A DNA stretch of 59,585 nucleotides from Bryobacterales bacterium (GCA_028819255.1 JAPPMB010000031.1:1-59585), one strand, 5' to 3'; numbered from the stretch's first letter, positions 1 to 8,751 are shown. Notes: a model not told the origin generated them from the letters alone. Program-made: numbers and translations.

Positions 1-110
1 CACACCGTTCGCGTAAGTCCTTTGTTTTCAACGACTTTTAACGCAACACTAGTGCTCTTTGGCATACCTGACGATTCTAGCGAGACGGCTTCCGACGGGT
101 GATGCGCACG

Positions 111-743
111 CTACAGGCCGCGCAGAAACATGTTCCAGGTCCGCTCCCTGCCGATCGTCGTGCCTGGTCCGTGACCGCAGACGACCTGGACATCGTCCGC
201 CAACGGCAGGAGCTTGGTCTTGATCGATCCCAGAAGCTGGCGATGGTTTCCGCCGTGGAGATCCGTCCTTCCGATCGAGTCGCGGAAGAGCGTGTCGCCG
301 GCGACGAGCTTGTTCTCCGAGGGGATCAGCAGGCTGACGCTTCCCTGGGTGTGGCCCGGCGTGTGCAGGACGTGGAACGTGGCGCCGTTGAGGTCGATGG
401 ACTCCCCGTCATTGAGACGCGAATCGACCTCGATCCCCCCTGGAGTGGGCATGCCCAGCCATGCGGCCTGGGTGTCCAGCATGTCGATCCATGACAGGTC
501 GTTGTCGTTCATGTACACCGGCGCCCCGGTCCGCGCCCGGAGTTTGCCGGCCCCGCCGATATGGTCGATGTGAGCGTGGGTGATGACGATCCACTTGACC
601 GTCAGGCCGTGCCTGTCCAGGATCGACACGATGCGCTCGATCTCGTCACCGGGGTCGATGACCACCGCCTCCCTAGTGGTCTCGTCGCCGAAGATCGAAC
701 AGTTGCACTGCAACGGGCCGACTGGCAGAATCTCGTGGATCAT
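111..743 (-). CDS. MBL-fold metallo-hydrolase (glyoxalase II-like)
   Basis: A 210-residue metallo-beta-lactamase-fold hydrolase. The zinc signature THAHIDHIGG lies near residues 56-65, with further metal ligands in HTPGHTQGS (about 130) and the aspartate of VAGDTLF (about 150); a late CGHGPGT supplies the last histidine. Length and motif order fit the small glyoxalase-II-like group that hydrolyses thioesters such as S-lactoylglutathione or other acyl-thiols. The substrate cannot be told from sequence. The ATG at 743 is followed directly by the usual family N-terminus with a GPLQCNC segment. It is divergent from the YgfZ-like gene, whose proposed start is only 24 bp away, so the two probably share a promoter region. 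Cytosolic: no signal peptide is visible. Confidence 0.9.
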   Translation of the reverse strand: MIHEILPVGPLQCNCSIFGDETTREAVVIDPGDEIERIVSILDRHGLTVKWIVITHAHIDHIGGAGKLRARTGAPVYMNDNDLSWIDMLDTQAAWLGMPTPGGIEVDSRLNDGESIDLNGATFHVLHTPGHTQGSVSLLIPSENKLVAGDTLFRDSIGRTDLHGGNHRQLLGSIKTKLLPLADDVQVVCGHGPGTTIGRERTWNMFLRGL

Positions 744-749
744 CGCTGG

Positions 750-755
750 TATGCT
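750..755 (+). promoter_or_regulatory. -10-like hexamer TATGCT before the YgfZ-like gene
   Basis: TATGCT matches the sigma70 -10 consensus at 4 of 6 positions and ends 12 nt before the proposed GTG start at 768. The same octamer, TATGCTAG, recurs at 1731-1738 upstream of the PP2C gene. No convincing -35 box is visible. It belongs to a set of -10-like sites lying very close to start codons in this window. Confidence 0.3.
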
Positions 756-767
756 AGCAATTCCCCT

Positions 768-1706
768 GTGAGCGGCGGCGATGCACTGCGGCTGGGCGCC
801 GCTTGGAGGGACTTGTCCTCACGAGGGCGGCTGGCTGCGACTGGCGAGGACCGTGCGCGTCTGCTTCACGCGATCACCAGCAACGACATCGAGGGGCTGG
901 CGCCGGGCCGCGGCACGTACGCCTTTTTCCTGAACGCCCAGGGACGGATCGAGTCCGACAGCCGCATCTTCGTCGACCGCGACCATCTCTTGATCGACTG
1001 CGAGCCGGAAGCAAGCAGTTCGCTCAGGGCGCACGTCGAGCGCTACATCATCATGGACGATGTCGAATTGGCGGACGTGTCCGCCTCGACCGGGTTGCTG
1101 GCCGTTGCGGGACCACAGTCCCGAGAAGCAGTCTCGGCCCTGTGCAACCCGCCGCCGACCGACGCCCTGGCGTTTCGGGAATCGGACGGAGCACGCATCG
1201 TTCGCGTTCCGGTCGGCGTTGTCGACGGGTACTGGATCCTGGCTCCGAGCGCCGGCATGGAGGCGATCATCGCAGAGCTCGAGGGAAGAGGAACCGTCCC
1301 CGCCTCCGACAAGGACTTTGAGGAGCTTCGTGTCTTCATGGGCATTCCTCGGTTCGGACGGGACTTCTGGACGTCGAACATTCCTCAAGAAACCCAGCAG
1401 CTCAACGCCGTGTCATTCACCAAGGGCTGCTATACGGGCCAGGAGATTGTGGAGCGCGTGCGGTCGCGAGGCCGGGTCCGCCGTCTGCTCGTCGGAGTGG
1501 AACTCGAATCCCCACTTGTGCCCGAGGACCTGGCCGTCTATCACAACGGCAAACGCGTTGGGGCTCTGACCTCGCCCGTTTCGGGAAGGCTTCCTCACGG
1601 CCGTGCGCGGGGCTTTGCAATCGTCCGCCGAGAGGCAGCCGCGGCAGGAACGCCAGTGCGGGTCGGCGGCACGGGCGGACGGATCCTGGACGTTTCCAGG
1701 AATTAG
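768..1706 (+). CDS. ygfZ: YgfZ/GcvT-like folate-binding Fe-S protein
   Basis: About 312 residues, homologous to YgfZ (COG0354), a tetrahydrofolate-binding relative of the glycine cleavage T-protein that helps maintain or repair certain Fe-S enzymes. The hallmark KGCYTGQEIVER with its conserved cysteine is present near residues 221-232. The N-terminal block reading LSSRGRLAATGEDRARLLH matches the family start, so I chose the GTG at 768. The open frame extends to 561, but that part is antisense to the MBL gene and has no family similarity. The GTG start and the 24-bp gap to the divergent gene suggest a very short or absent leader. Followed after 48 bp by the PP2C gene on the same strand. Confidence 0.85.
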   Translation: MSGGDALRLGAAWRDLSSRGRLAATGEDRARLLHAITSNDIEGLAPGRGTYAFFLNAQGRIESDSRIFVDRDHLLIDCEPEASSSLRAHVERYIIMDDVELADVSASTGLLAVAGPQSREAVSALCNPPPTDALAFRESDGARIVRVPVGVVDGYWILAPSAGMEAIIAELEGRGTVPASDKDFEELRVFMGIPRFGRDFWTSNIPQETQQLNAVSFTKGCYTGQEIVERVRSRGRVRRLLVGVELESPLVPEDLAVYHNGKRVGALTSPVSGRLPHGRARGFAIVRREAAAAGTPVRVGGTGGRILDVSRN

Positions 1707-1730
1707 CGACTGTGCGGAACCGCCAGGCCC

Positions 1731-1736
1731 TATGCT
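1731..1736 (+). promoter_or_regulatory. -10-like hexamer TATGCT before the PP2C gene
   Basis: TATGCT, inside the same TATGCTAG octamer as at 750, ends 18 nt before the ATG at 1755. This would give a leader of roughly 10 nt. No -35 box is obvious. Confidence 0.28.
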
Positions 1737-1754
1737 AGTTGGAACGCGCCGTCA

Positions 1755-2483
1755 ATGATGGAATCCTGCGGACGGACGCATGTCGGGTACGTCCGGTCAA
1801 ACAACGAAGACTGCTTCGAGTCCATTCCCGAGCTCGGTGTCTTCATCGTTGCGGACGGACTCGGGGGAGCAGCCGCCGGCGAGCGGGCGAGCGAAGTGGC
1901 GGTGCGCACGCTCGCGGCCGAAGCCCGTCGCGCCGACAAGGCGGTCACGGCGGAAACCCTGTGCGATGCGATCGAGATTGCGAACCGCCTCATCCGAATG
2001 GAGGCTCGAAACGACCCGGCCCTCTGGGGCATGGGCACCACGGTTACCGCAGCGATCGTGAGAGGCGACAGCGTCGAGATCGTAAACGCGGGAGACAGTC
2101 GCGCATACCACCTGTCAGGGGAGCGGTTGAAGTGCCTGACGGAGGACCATACTTGGGTGAGGAACTTTGCGGCCGCCACGGGCAAGGATCCAGAGCAGCT
2201 GAAGGACCACCGGTACCGTCACGTGCTGACGAAGGCCGTCGGCGCGGAGACGTCCGTCGGGGCCGACACGATCCACGCGGAATTCGGGCCGGGCGACATC
2301 CTGCTGCTCTGCAGCGACGGACTCCACGGCGTGCTCTCTGAGGAGCTGATCAGGCAGTGCGTGCAGGCTGGCTCGGCCGTGCAGGAAATGGCCGAGGCCC
2401 TGATTGGCGCCACTCTGGAGCGCGGCGCACCGGACAACGTCACTGTCATCGTAGTGCGGCATCCGGGCGACGGCCCTGAGTAG
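1755..2483 (+). CDS. PP2C-family protein serine/threonine phosphatase
   Basis: A 242-residue Stp/PrpC-type phosphatase that removes phosphate from Ser/Thr on proteins, normally opposing Hanks-type kinases. PP2C metal-binding motifs are in order: RSNNEDCF near residues 15-22, VADGLGG (about 33-39), GMGTT (about 97), GDSRAYHL (about 117), LLCSDGL (about 185-191) and DNVTVIVV near the C-terminus. Two ATGs lie in tandem at 1755 and 1758, and either could start translation. It is a stand-alone catalytic domain without transmembrane or regulatory extension. No kinase gene is in the window, so its substrate is unknown. Confidence 0.92.
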   Translation: MMESCGRTHVGYVRSNNEDCFESIPELGVFIVADGLGGAAAGERASEVAVRTLAAEARRADKAVTAETLCDAIEIANRLIRMEARNDPALWGMGTTVTAAIVRGDSVEIVNAGDSRAYHLSGERLKCLTEDHTWVRNFAAATGKDPEQLKDHRYRHVLTKAVGAETSVGADTIHAEFGPGDILLLCSDGLHGVLSEELIRQCVQAGSAVQEMAEALIGATLERGAPDNVTVIVVRHPGDGPE

Positions 2484-2500
2484 CCGCCGCCGGAGACCGT

Positions 2501-3610
2501 TCAGGTCAGTTCGACGCGGCGCTCGCAGAGCGCCTCGATGCGATCCAGATCCAGATCGAATCCAAGCCCGGGCCTGTCGGGCACGGCGATCGTCCCGCGC
2601 CTCGAGACCTCCACCGGCCGTTCGAGGATGTCCTGGCTCCAATAGCGCTTCGAGGCCGAAACATCGCCCGGAAGCGAGAAGTTCCGGAGTGTCGAGAGAG
2701 CGATGTTGTGCGCCCTGCCGATTCCCGCCTCCAACATGCCGCCGCACCACACCGGCACGCCCTCGGCGCGGCAGACGTCATGCACCCGGATCGCCTCGGC
2801 GAAGCCCCCGACGCGACCGAGCTTGATATTGATGATCCGGCAGGCGCCCAGCCGGATCGCCTGCTCTGCATGGTGGGCCGTCCGTATGCACTCGTCGAGG
2901 CAGATCGGCGTCCGCATCGCCGCCTGGACCGTTGCGTGGTCGATCAGCTCGTCGTGGCCGAGGGGCTGCTCGAGCATGGTCAGCCCGAACTCGTCGAGGG
3001 CCTTCAGGCGACCGAGGTCGCCGAGCGAGTACGCGGAGTTGGCATCCGCCATCAGCGCGACGGACGGAAACCGTGCTCGCACGGACCGCACCACATCGAC
3101 GTCCTTCCCGGGCTTGATCTTGATCTTGATCCGCTGGTATCCGGCATCCAGCTCCGTCTCAACCAGTTCCAGGAGGTCCTCGACCGAATCCTGGATGCCG
3201 ATCGAAACGCCGCAGGGGATCACCGTCCGCTCGCCGCCGATGTGCCACCAGAGCGGGTGCCCGGCCTTGCGGGCCTCGAGTTCCCAGCACGCCGCCTCGA
3301 GCCCGCCCAGAGCCATGCGATGTCCCCGCACGGCAGAGGTCAGCGCGCCCACCTCGGCCGCCGAGCGGACCTCCGCACCGAGCACACGGGGCGCGGCGAA
3401 ATCGCGGAGAACCAGCCAGGCCGCGCCGACCCACTCCTCGTTGTAGAAGGGCCTTTCCCCGCAGGTGACCTCTCCCCATCCGGCCGCCCCGTCCGAGTCT
3501 TCCACCTCGACCAGAACAATGCGGCGCTCCTCGGTCCGTCCGAAGCTCGTTTCGAACGGACGCACCAGCGGCATCCGAATCTGCCGCAGCCGGATCCTCG
3601 TCAGGCGCAC
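2501..3610 (-). CDS. menC: Enolase-superfamily o-succinylbenzoate synthase / N-succinylamino acid racemase
   Basis: A 369-residue muconate-lactonizing-type enolase-superfamily enzyme. Visible catalytic features are the KxK acid/base element in IKIKIKPG (about 165), metal ligands in MADANSAY (about 190), MLEQPL (about 216) and CLDEC (about 240), and the second lysine in INIKLGRVGG (about 264). The WCGGMLEAGIG block is typical of the OSBS/NSAR subgroup. OSBS makes o-succinylbenzoate for menaquinone; some members racemise N-succinylamino acids. No other men gene is near, so the two roles cannot be separated here. The GTG start at 3610 has an AGGGGG ribosome site about 8 nt upstream. It is the last gene of cobB-mutM-menC, 13 bp after mutM. 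Confidence 0.85.
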   Translation of the reverse strand: MRLTRIRLRQIRMPLVRPFETSFGRTEERRIVLVEVEDSDGAAGWGEVTCGERPFYNEEWVGAAWLVLRDFAAPRVLGAEVRSAAEVGALTSAVRGHRMALGGLEAACWELEARKAGHPLWWHIGGERTVIPCGVSIGIQDSVEDLLELVETELDAGYQRIKIKIKPGKDVDVVRSVRARFPSVALMADANSAYSLGDLGRLKALDEFGLTMLEQPLGHDELIDHATVQAAMRTPICLDECIRTAHHAEQAIRLGACRIINIKLGRVGGFAEAIRVHDVCRAEGVPVWCGGMLEAGIGRAHNIALSTLRNFSLPGDVSASKRYWSQDILERPVEVSRRGTIAVPDRPGLGFDLDLDRIEALCERRVELT

Positions 3611-3623
3611 GCCGTGTCCCCCT

Positions 3624-4430
3624 TTAGCGACGCTGGCACCGCGGACAGAAATGCGTGCCGCGCTGGGCCACCACGATCCGTCGCACCGGCGTGTCGCAAT
3701 CGCGGCACGGCCGTCCGGTCTTGCCGTACACCTGTGTCCGTAGCTGGAAGTAGCCTTGGGATCCCGTGCCGTCCACGTAGTTGCTGATGCTCGTTCCTCC
3801 CGCAGCGATGGCGTCGCGCAGCACTTCCTGGATCGCGCTGTGCAGCCGGGCCGCCTTGCGCGGACCCACGTCGGCGCCCCGACGCAGGGGATGCAGACGG
3901 GCGCGGAAGAGCGCCTCGTCGGCGTAGATGTTGCCCAGACCCCGGAGAAACTCCTGGTTCAGAAGCAGCGACTTGAGCCGAGCCTTGCGCTTTGCCAGAC
4001 GCGCTGCGAATTCCGCCCGCGGGATCTCCAGCGGCTCCGGTCCCAGCTCCGCCAGGCGCGCCGGCAGCTTCTCGGACCACTGCCAGCGCCCGAACTTGCG
4101 AATGTCCTGGAAGACGATCCGACCGCCGTTCTCCAGGAACATCTCTGCGCGCGTGTACGGACCCGGCTCGCCGTTCATGAGCAGATTCCCGGTCATGCGC
4201 AGGTGAATCACCAGCAGGGAGCCTTTCTGGTCCTTCCTGAGCCGAAACAGGAGATACTTCCCGTGGCGGTCAAGCCCCTCGATGCGCTGCCCGGCCAGGC
4301 CGGCCTCCGTCTCCCCGGCATCTCCGGCACAGGTCCTCGGCCAGTGAAACACGACGGCCTCGATCACGCGGCCCTCGACCGAAGGTTCCAGCGTCCGGCG
4401 GATGGTTTCGACCTCCGGCAGCTCGGGCAT
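3624..4430 (-). CDS. mutM: Formamidopyrimidine-DNA glycosylase (Fpg/MutM)
   Basis: A 268-residue bifunctional DNA glycosylase/AP lyase that removes 8-oxoguanine and formamidopyrimidines. The start is fixed by the catalytic N-terminus MPELPEVETIRR, where Pro2 becomes the nucleophile and Glu3 is catalytic; in-frame sequence upstream to 4535 has no family similarity. The helix-two-turn-helix region includes the NQEFLRGLGNIYADEALF block (about residues 160-180). The C-terminal zinc finger is intact, with two CxxC pairs (CRDC and CPRC). It sits 28 bp after cobB and 13 bp before menC on the same strand, so co-transcription is likely. Confidence 0.95.
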   Translation of the reverse strand: MPELPEVETIRRTLEPSVEGRVIEAVVFHWPRTCAGDAGETEAGLAGQRIEGLDRHGKYLLFRLRKDQKGSLLVIHLRMTGNLLMNGEPGPYTRAEMFLENGGRIVFQDIRKFGRWQWSEKLPARLAELGPEPLEIPRAEFAARLAKRKARLKSLLLNQEFLRGLGNIYADEALFRARLHPLRRGADVGPRKAARLHSAIQEVLRDAIAAGGTSISNYVDGTGSQGYFQLRTQVYGKTGRPCRDCDTPVRRIVVAQRGTHFCPRCQRR

Positions 4431-4458
4431 CAGGATCGGGCTCTCGACTACACGGGAA

Positions 4459-5214
4459 TCAGGCGGAGGCGCCCGCCAGCCTGGGAAGCACGGCGCCGCT
4501 CTCTCCCCGCACCACCGAGTCGGCGATTCCGTCAAGCGGCGTGCGTTCCCGGTTCACGATCAGCAGGCGGGCGCCGGCGCTCTTGGCCGCGCGCGGAATG
4601 GACGCAGCGGGCTCGACGACAAGGGACGATCCGACCACCAGCATCAGGTCGCAATTCCTCGCGGCCCTCCAGGCCCGCTCCATGACGTCGACCGGCATCG
4701 GCTGGCCGAACGAGATCGTCGCCGGCTTGAGGAAGCCTCCGCAGAGCCGGCAGCGTGGGGCCCTCTCGCCCGCCTCGACGCGGCGGCAGGCCTCGTCGGA
4801 GGAGATTCTGTCGCCGCACGACAGGCAGGCTGCCTCAGTGGTCGTGCCGTGTAGTTCCAGCACCCTGTCGGCCGGCAGCCCGGAACGCTGGTGCAGGCCG
4901 TCGATGTTCTGGGTGACCAGCGCGTCGAGCCTTCCCTGACGGTAGAGATCGGCGAATGCAAGATGGCCGGAGTTCGGCTCGGCCGCCCGCATCGCCGGCC
5001 ACGACACGACCTTCTGTCTCCAGTATTCGACACGACCGTCCTCGCTGGAAACGAATTCCTGGAAATCAACGATCCGGTTCCTGGCCCACACCCCGTCCGG
5101 ACTGCGAAAGTCGGGAATTCCCGACTCTGTCGAGATTCCGGCGCCGGTGAACCCGACGATGCGCGAGGCGCCGACGATCCACCCGCGCTCGGTTGCCAAG
5201 TCCATTTGGCGCAT
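4459..5214 (-). CDS. cobB: NAD-dependent protein deacylase, sirtuin family
   Basis: A 251-residue Sir2-family enzyme that removes acyl groups from lysine using NAD+. The NAD-binding GAGISTESGIPDFRS (about residues 25-39), TQNIDGLHQRSG (about 107-118) and catalytic His in LELHGT (about 125) are intact. The structural zinc site is present as CLSC and CRLC. A late GSSLVV completes the Rossmann motif. The C-terminal region ends shortly after the last strand, as in small bacterial sirtuins. It is the first gene of the cobB-mutM-menC group and is divergent from the acyl-CoA dehydrogenase gene 62 bp away. That is a plausible but unproven link between a deacylase and acyl-CoA metabolism. Confidence 0.93.
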   Translation of the reverse strand: MRQMDLATERGWIVGASRIVGFTGAGISTESGIPDFRSPDGVWARNRIVDFQEFVSSEDGRVEYWRQKVVSWPAMRAAEPNSGHLAFADLYRQGRLDALVTQNIDGLHQRSGLPADRVLELHGTTTEAACLSCGDRISSDEACRRVEAGERAPRCRLCGGFLKPATISFGQPMPVDVMERAWRAARNCDLMLVVGSSLVVEPAASIPRAAKSAGARLLIVNRERTPLDGIADSVVRGESGAVLPRLAGASA

Positions 5215-5276
5215 CCTATCACGTCCCTCCCGGACCTCTTCCGGTGCTTCGCTACGATGGGCAGTTCGGAGGAAGC

Positions 5277-6452
5277 ATGTTCGAGTTTCGAGGCGTCGAC
5301 TTCATGGAGTTCGACTCGCTCCTCAGCGAGGAGGAGCTGCTGGTGCGCCAGACCGCCCGGCAGTTTGTCGAGGACCGTTTCATCCCCCTGATCACTAGGC
5401 ACTTTCGCGAAGGCACGTTTCCGGAGGAGCTGACCGCGCCGATCGCCGAACTGGGCTTCTTCGGCGCCAACCTCGACGGCTACGGCTGCGCGGGCCTGAG
5501 CAACGTCGAGTACGGGCTGGTCATGCAGGAGATGGAACGCGGAGACACGGCTCTGCGCAGCTTCGTCTCGGTGCAGGGCAGCCTGTCGATGTATGCCGTC
5601 CACTCCTACGGCTCGGACGAGCAGAAGGCTCGCTGGCTGCCCCGCATGCAGCAGGGCAAGGCCATGGGGTGCTTTGCGCTGACCGAGCCGAACTTCGGCT
5701 CCAATCCGGGGGGAATGATCACGAGAGCCGTGCCGGACGGCGACGGCTACGTCGTCAATGGCGAGAAGACCTGGATCACGAACGGGAGCGTGGCGGACAT
5801 CGCGGTGATCTGGGCCAAGGTGGGAGACAGCGACAGGATCCAGGGGTTTCTGGTGGAGACCGACAGGCCCGGGTTCACAGCCGTCGACCTGCACAATAAG
5901 CTCTCGATGCGCGCATCGACGACCTCCGCGGTCGGCCTGAGCAACGTTCGCATCCCGGCCGAGAACGTCTTGCCGGGGGCGAAGGGCCTCAAGGCGGCGC
6001 TTGGCTGCCTGACGAACGCGCGCCTGGGAATTGCCTGGGGCGCCATTGGGGCGGCCATGGCCTGCTACGACTGCGCCCGGCAGTACGCGATCCTGCGCAC
6101 CCAGTTCGACGACCGGCCAATCGCATCCCATCAGCTGGTACAGGCCGAGCTGGCCGACATGATCACCGAGATTACGAAGGCGCAGTTCATCACGCTCCAT
6201 GCCACGCGCCTGAAGGACCGGGGGCGGTCGCATCACGCCCATGTTTCGATGATCAAGCGGGGCAACGCGGCGATGGCGCTGGACGTGGCGAGGCGGGCTC
6301 GCGACCTGCTCGGCGCCAACGGCATCACCGACGAGTATCCGATCTTCCGGCACATGTGCAACCTCGAGACGGTCAAGACCTACGAGGGCACGCACAACAT
6401 CCACACGCTGGTGCTCGGTTCGCACGTCACCGGCATCCATGCGTTCACGTAG
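5277..6452 (+). CDS. Acyl-CoA dehydrogenase, glutaryl-CoA dehydrogenase-like
   Basis: A 391-residue flavoprotein of the acyl-CoA dehydrogenase superfamily. The FAD/substrate block CFALTEPNFGSNPGGM lies near residues 133-148, and WITNGSVAD near 166. The C-terminal KTYEGTHNIHTLVLGSHVTG carries the catalytic-type glutamate in the arrangement typical of glutaryl-CoA dehydrogenase (lysine/tryptophan catabolism). Other short-chain acyl-CoA substrates are possible. The ATG at 5277 is chosen because GGAGGA lies 4-9 nt upstream and the family N-terminus follows; in-frame sequence back to 5193 overlaps the divergent cobB. A TACGAT hexamer at 5253-5258 may be its -10 element. Confidence 0.88.
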   Translation: MFEFRGVDFMEFDSLLSEEELLVRQTARQFVEDRFIPLITRHFREGTFPEELTAPIAELGFFGANLDGYGCAGLSNVEYGLVMQEMERGDTALRSFVSVQGSLSMYAVHSYGSDEQKARWLPRMQQGKAMGCFALTEPNFGSNPGGMITRAVPDGDGYVVNGEKTWITNGSVADIAVIWAKVGDSDRIQGFLVETDRPGFTAVDLHNKLSMRASTTSAVGLSNVRIPAENVLPGAKGLKAALGCLTNARLGIAWGAIGAAMACYDCARQYAILRTQFDDRPIASHQLVQAELADMITEITKAQFITLHATRLKDRGRSHHAHVSMIKRGNAAMALDVARRARDLLGANGITDEYPIFRHMCNLETVKTYEGTHNIHTLVLGSHVTGIHAFT

Positions 6453-6467
6453 GAGAGAGGCGCCTCC

Positions 6468-7145
6468 TCAGCGGGCCGATGGGGTGGGTGCAGCGTCCAG
6501 GCGAGGCTCCAGGTCGCGCATGTCGTCGACCACGAAATCGGGTGGGTGGCGCTCAAAGTCCTCCGGCCTGAGCCCGAAGGTCACGCCGGCGCAGGCGACC
6601 CCGGCATTGCGGGCCGTGAGCACGTCGACCGAGCTGTCGCCGACCATCAGTGTCCGGCCCGGCGGGAACCCTCGCTCGCGCATGATCCGGCGGAGACCGC
6701 GGGGGTCCGGCTTCTTCGTCTCGAAGCTGTTGCCCCCGTAGACAGGCCGGAAGTAGCCCTGCAGTCCAAGACCCGCGAGGAGGTCCCTGCTGAATCTCTC
6801 CGGCTTGTTGGTCAGCACGGCCATCGCAGTGCCCTTCGCTCGCCAGCCGTCGAGGGCCTCCCGGACTCCGGGATAAAGCGCGGTGTGGACCAGCATGTTC
6901 TCGCGGTAGTACCGCAGGAAGAAGTGCAGGCCGTCCCATACGGCGTCTTCCGAAGCATCCGGCCCCAGGGACCTGCGAATCAGCATCTCCGCCCCATTGC
7001 CGATGTAGGACGCCACCGTGTCCATGGGCAGGGGAGCGAGGCCCCTGCTGGCTCGGGTGGCATTGACGGAAAGGGTGAGGTCCAGGGACGAATCGATCAG
7101 GGTGCCGTCGAGATCGAACACGATCAGGCCGAATCTGGAATCCAT
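6468..7145 (-). CDS. gph: HAD hydrolase, phosphoglycolate phosphatase-like
   Basis: A 225-residue haloacid-dehalogenase phosphatase. Motif I is FDLDGTLIDSS (about residues 10-20), motif II VLTNK (about 112), and motif IV MVGDSSVDVLTARNAG (about 165-180). The alpha-helical cap sits between motifs I and II. It most resembles Gph, which removes 2-phosphoglycolate, although the family is promiscuous. The start at 7145 (MDSRFGL) begins just before motif I; the longer open frame to 7466 runs over the kinase gene upstream. It is the last gene of a three-gene set, 14 bp after the Arg-P-loop kinase. A nucleotide-phosphatase role beside two kinases would also fit. Confidence 0.82.
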   Translation of the reverse strand: MDSRFGLIVFDLDGTLIDSSLDLTLSVNATRASRGLAPLPMDTVASYIGNGAEMLIRRSLGPDASEDAVWDGLHFFLRYYRENMLVHTALYPGVREALDGWRAKGTAMAVLTNKPERFSRDLLAGLGLQGYFRPVYGGNSFETKKPDPRGLRRIMRERGFPPGRTLMVGDSSVDVLTARNAGVACAGVTFGLRPEDFERHPPDFVVDDMRDLEPRLDAAPTPSAR

Positions 7146-7159
7146 CCTCGGACTGCCTG

Positions 7160-7855
7160 TCAGTCGTCCAGCAAGGACTCGATCTTCGCCCGCAGCTGGC
7201 CGAAGATCACCTCGGGCGAGGGGGTCGCGTCCACGACGATGAAGCCGAAGCGCTGTCCCATCCCGTCGAGGATCTCCATCAGCCGCTCCTGGTAGCCGAC
7301 AAAGCTCTCGTACCGGTTCGCTCCATAGGGAACGTCCATGCCGCTCTCCCAGTAGTCGAACTGCTGCTGGCTGCAAACGACCCTTGCAACGACCTCCTTG
7401 ACCGGCGCGCGAAGGTAGAAGGTGGCGTGCGGCACAAGAGCGAATCCCGCGACACGCTCGAGCCACTCGCCATCCTGGTGTCGCGCGGCGGCTCTTGCGA
7501 CGACAGAGTAGAAATACCGGTCGGTGAGCACTACGAATCCCGCCCGCAGCGCCGGGATGACCACGTTCTCAAGCCGGTCGGCGAAGTCGGCCATGTAGAA
7601 CAGCGCCATGGTGAGAGGTCCCAGCGTGTGCCCGCTCTTGGCTCGCCGGATCCCTTCCTTCGTCAGCGCCGAACGTGCCATGCCCGTGTGGACGACCGCG
7701 TGCCCATGGGCCTCAATCCAGTCCCGCAGCCGCTGGACCTGCGTGCTGCGGCCTACGGAGTCCGGGCCCTCAATGGCGATGAGCTTGCCGGGAAGGTTCC
7801 CGATGTCAACTCCGGGCAGCGGATCCGAGAGATATTCGAGCGGGGAGCGGTTCAT
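7160..7855 (-). CDS. Thymidylate-kinase-like protein with Walker A Lys replaced by Arg
   Basis: A 231-residue P-loop protein of the thymidylate kinase family. The N-terminal phosphate loop reads EGPDSVGRSTQ at residues 29-39, so the invariant Walker A lysine is Arg36. The DRY motif (TDRYFYS, about 112) and a family-like LID region follow. Its start overlaps the stop of the upstream paralogue by 4 bp, which suggests translational coupling and equal production. The family normally phosphorylates dTMP to dTDP. With an arginine P-loop the protein could be an altered kinase or a regulatory partner of its neighbour. The first 20 residues precede the usual family start. Confidence 0.8.
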   Translation of the reverse strand: MNRSPLEYLSDPLPGVDIGNLPGKLIAIEGPDSVGRSTQVQRLRDWIEAHGHAVVHTGMARSALTKEGIRRAKSGHTLGPLTMALFYMADFADRLENVVIPALRAGFVVLTDRYFYSVVARAAARHQDGEWLERVAGFALVPHATFYLRAPVKEVVARVVCSQQQFDYWESGMDVPYGANRYESFVGYQERLMEILDGMGQRFGFIVVDATPSPEVIFGQLRAKIESLLDD

Positions 7856-8577
7856 TGGGCTTGGGGGGCTCCTGCGGCCGGGAGACGGAGGATGTCGCGG
7901 TCGAGCGAGTCGCCGAGCTTTCTCGCCACGATTTCGCGGACCCGCTTCTGCTGTTCCTGGATCGTGCCGGTTGCATCGATGATTTCGAAGCCCATCTCCT
8001 CCGCCATGCTCTCGTACTCATTCAGAATGCGCCCCTGGAAGAGGGCGAAGCTCTCCTGGATGTCCGAGCTGAGGTGCAGGTCCATTCCGGCCTCGTAGAA
8101 CTTGAGGGACGCGCGGCCGCCGAGAATGCGGTTGAGCGCCACCTCGAGCGGGACCCGGAAGTAGAACGCGATGTCCGGCTTGACAGCCATGCGGTACAGG
8201 TTGCGGACCCAGTCCGGCCTGACGCCCCGGGCAACGTCCCTCGCGAAGGCGGTGAACGCGTAACGGTCCGCGCACACGACCGTCCCCGCCCCTAGCATCG
8301 GTATGATGTTGCGCTCCAGCCGGTCCGCGAAATCGGTGGCGTGGATCAGGCTGAACGTCGTGGGCGTGAACATCTGCTTCTTCTTGCCCTGCTTGGTGCT
8401 CGCGCGCACCATGGACGACGAGTTCCACTCGCTGAAGGAGACGATCAGACCCCTTGAGATCAGCCACTGACGCAGCAGCGCAAGCTGCGTCGACTTGCCC
8501 GATCCGTCGATTCCCTCGACGATGATCAGCTTTCCGGGAAAGTTGTTTGGACGGAACTGCACGACGGCCCGAACCAT
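7852..8577 (-). CDS. tmk: Thymidylate-kinase-like protein with canonical P-loop
   Basis: About 241 residues, dTMP kinase family. The P-loop [11 protein letters not shown] is canonical (residues 20-30), with ADRYAFTA as the DRY motif (about 113). It probably catalyses dTMP to dTDP. The segment between P-loop and DRY is unusual for a textbook Tmk, with a basic KQGKKKQ stretch and HATDFADR. The start at 8577 is the first ATG before the P-loop; in-frame sequence up to 9216 is antisense to dapD. First gene of a coupled pair with the Arg-P-loop paralogue, followed by the gph-like gene. Because no other tmk is in view, I cannot say whether this is the cell's only dTMP kinase. Confidence 0.8.
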   Translation of the reverse strand: MVRAVVQFRPNNFPGKLIIVEGIDGSGKSTQLALLRQWLISRGLIVSFSEWNSSSMVRASTKQGKKKQMFTPTTFSLIHATDFADRLERNIIPMLGAGTVVCADRYAFTAFARDVARGVRPDWVRNLYRMAVKPDIAFYFRVPLEVALNRILGGRASLKFYEAGMDLHLSSDIQESFALFQGRILNEYESMAEEMGFEIIDATGTIQEQQKRVREIVARKLGDSLDRDILRLPAAGAPQAQ

Positions 8578-8738
8578 AAATGTAGCACCGCGTTCGGGGC
8601 GCCGGAAGGGCCGCGTGAGGGGGCCGGCGGCTTCCGGGGCTCGAATTCGGGAGCGGCGGGAAACCCGCCCGGCCGCGCTCGCCGGGGCGCCCGGCGGCAG
8701 CCTCCGCGAACTCGATCGGCGGGGGGCATGGAAACCTG

Positions 8739-8744
8739 TACGAT
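8739..8744 (+). promoter_or_regulatory. -10-like hexamer TACGAT before dapD
   Basis: TACGAT matches 4 of 6 positions of TATAAT and ends 7 nt before the ATG at 8752. This is the spacing expected when transcription starts at the start codon itself. No -35 box is evident. It favours 8752 over the earlier in-frame ATG at 8728. Confidence 0.35.
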
Positions 8745-8751
8745 TGGGGGA

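Noticed and set aside
1..110. Possible gene tail at the left edge
   Set aside because: Short and AT-richer, with no frame giving a recognisable protein end; probably intergenic.
4644..6440. 598-codon open frame antisense to the acyl-CoA dehydrogenase gene, running into cobB in another frame
   Set aside because: The opposite strand encodes clear family proteins; this frame has no domain and is an effect of high GC content.
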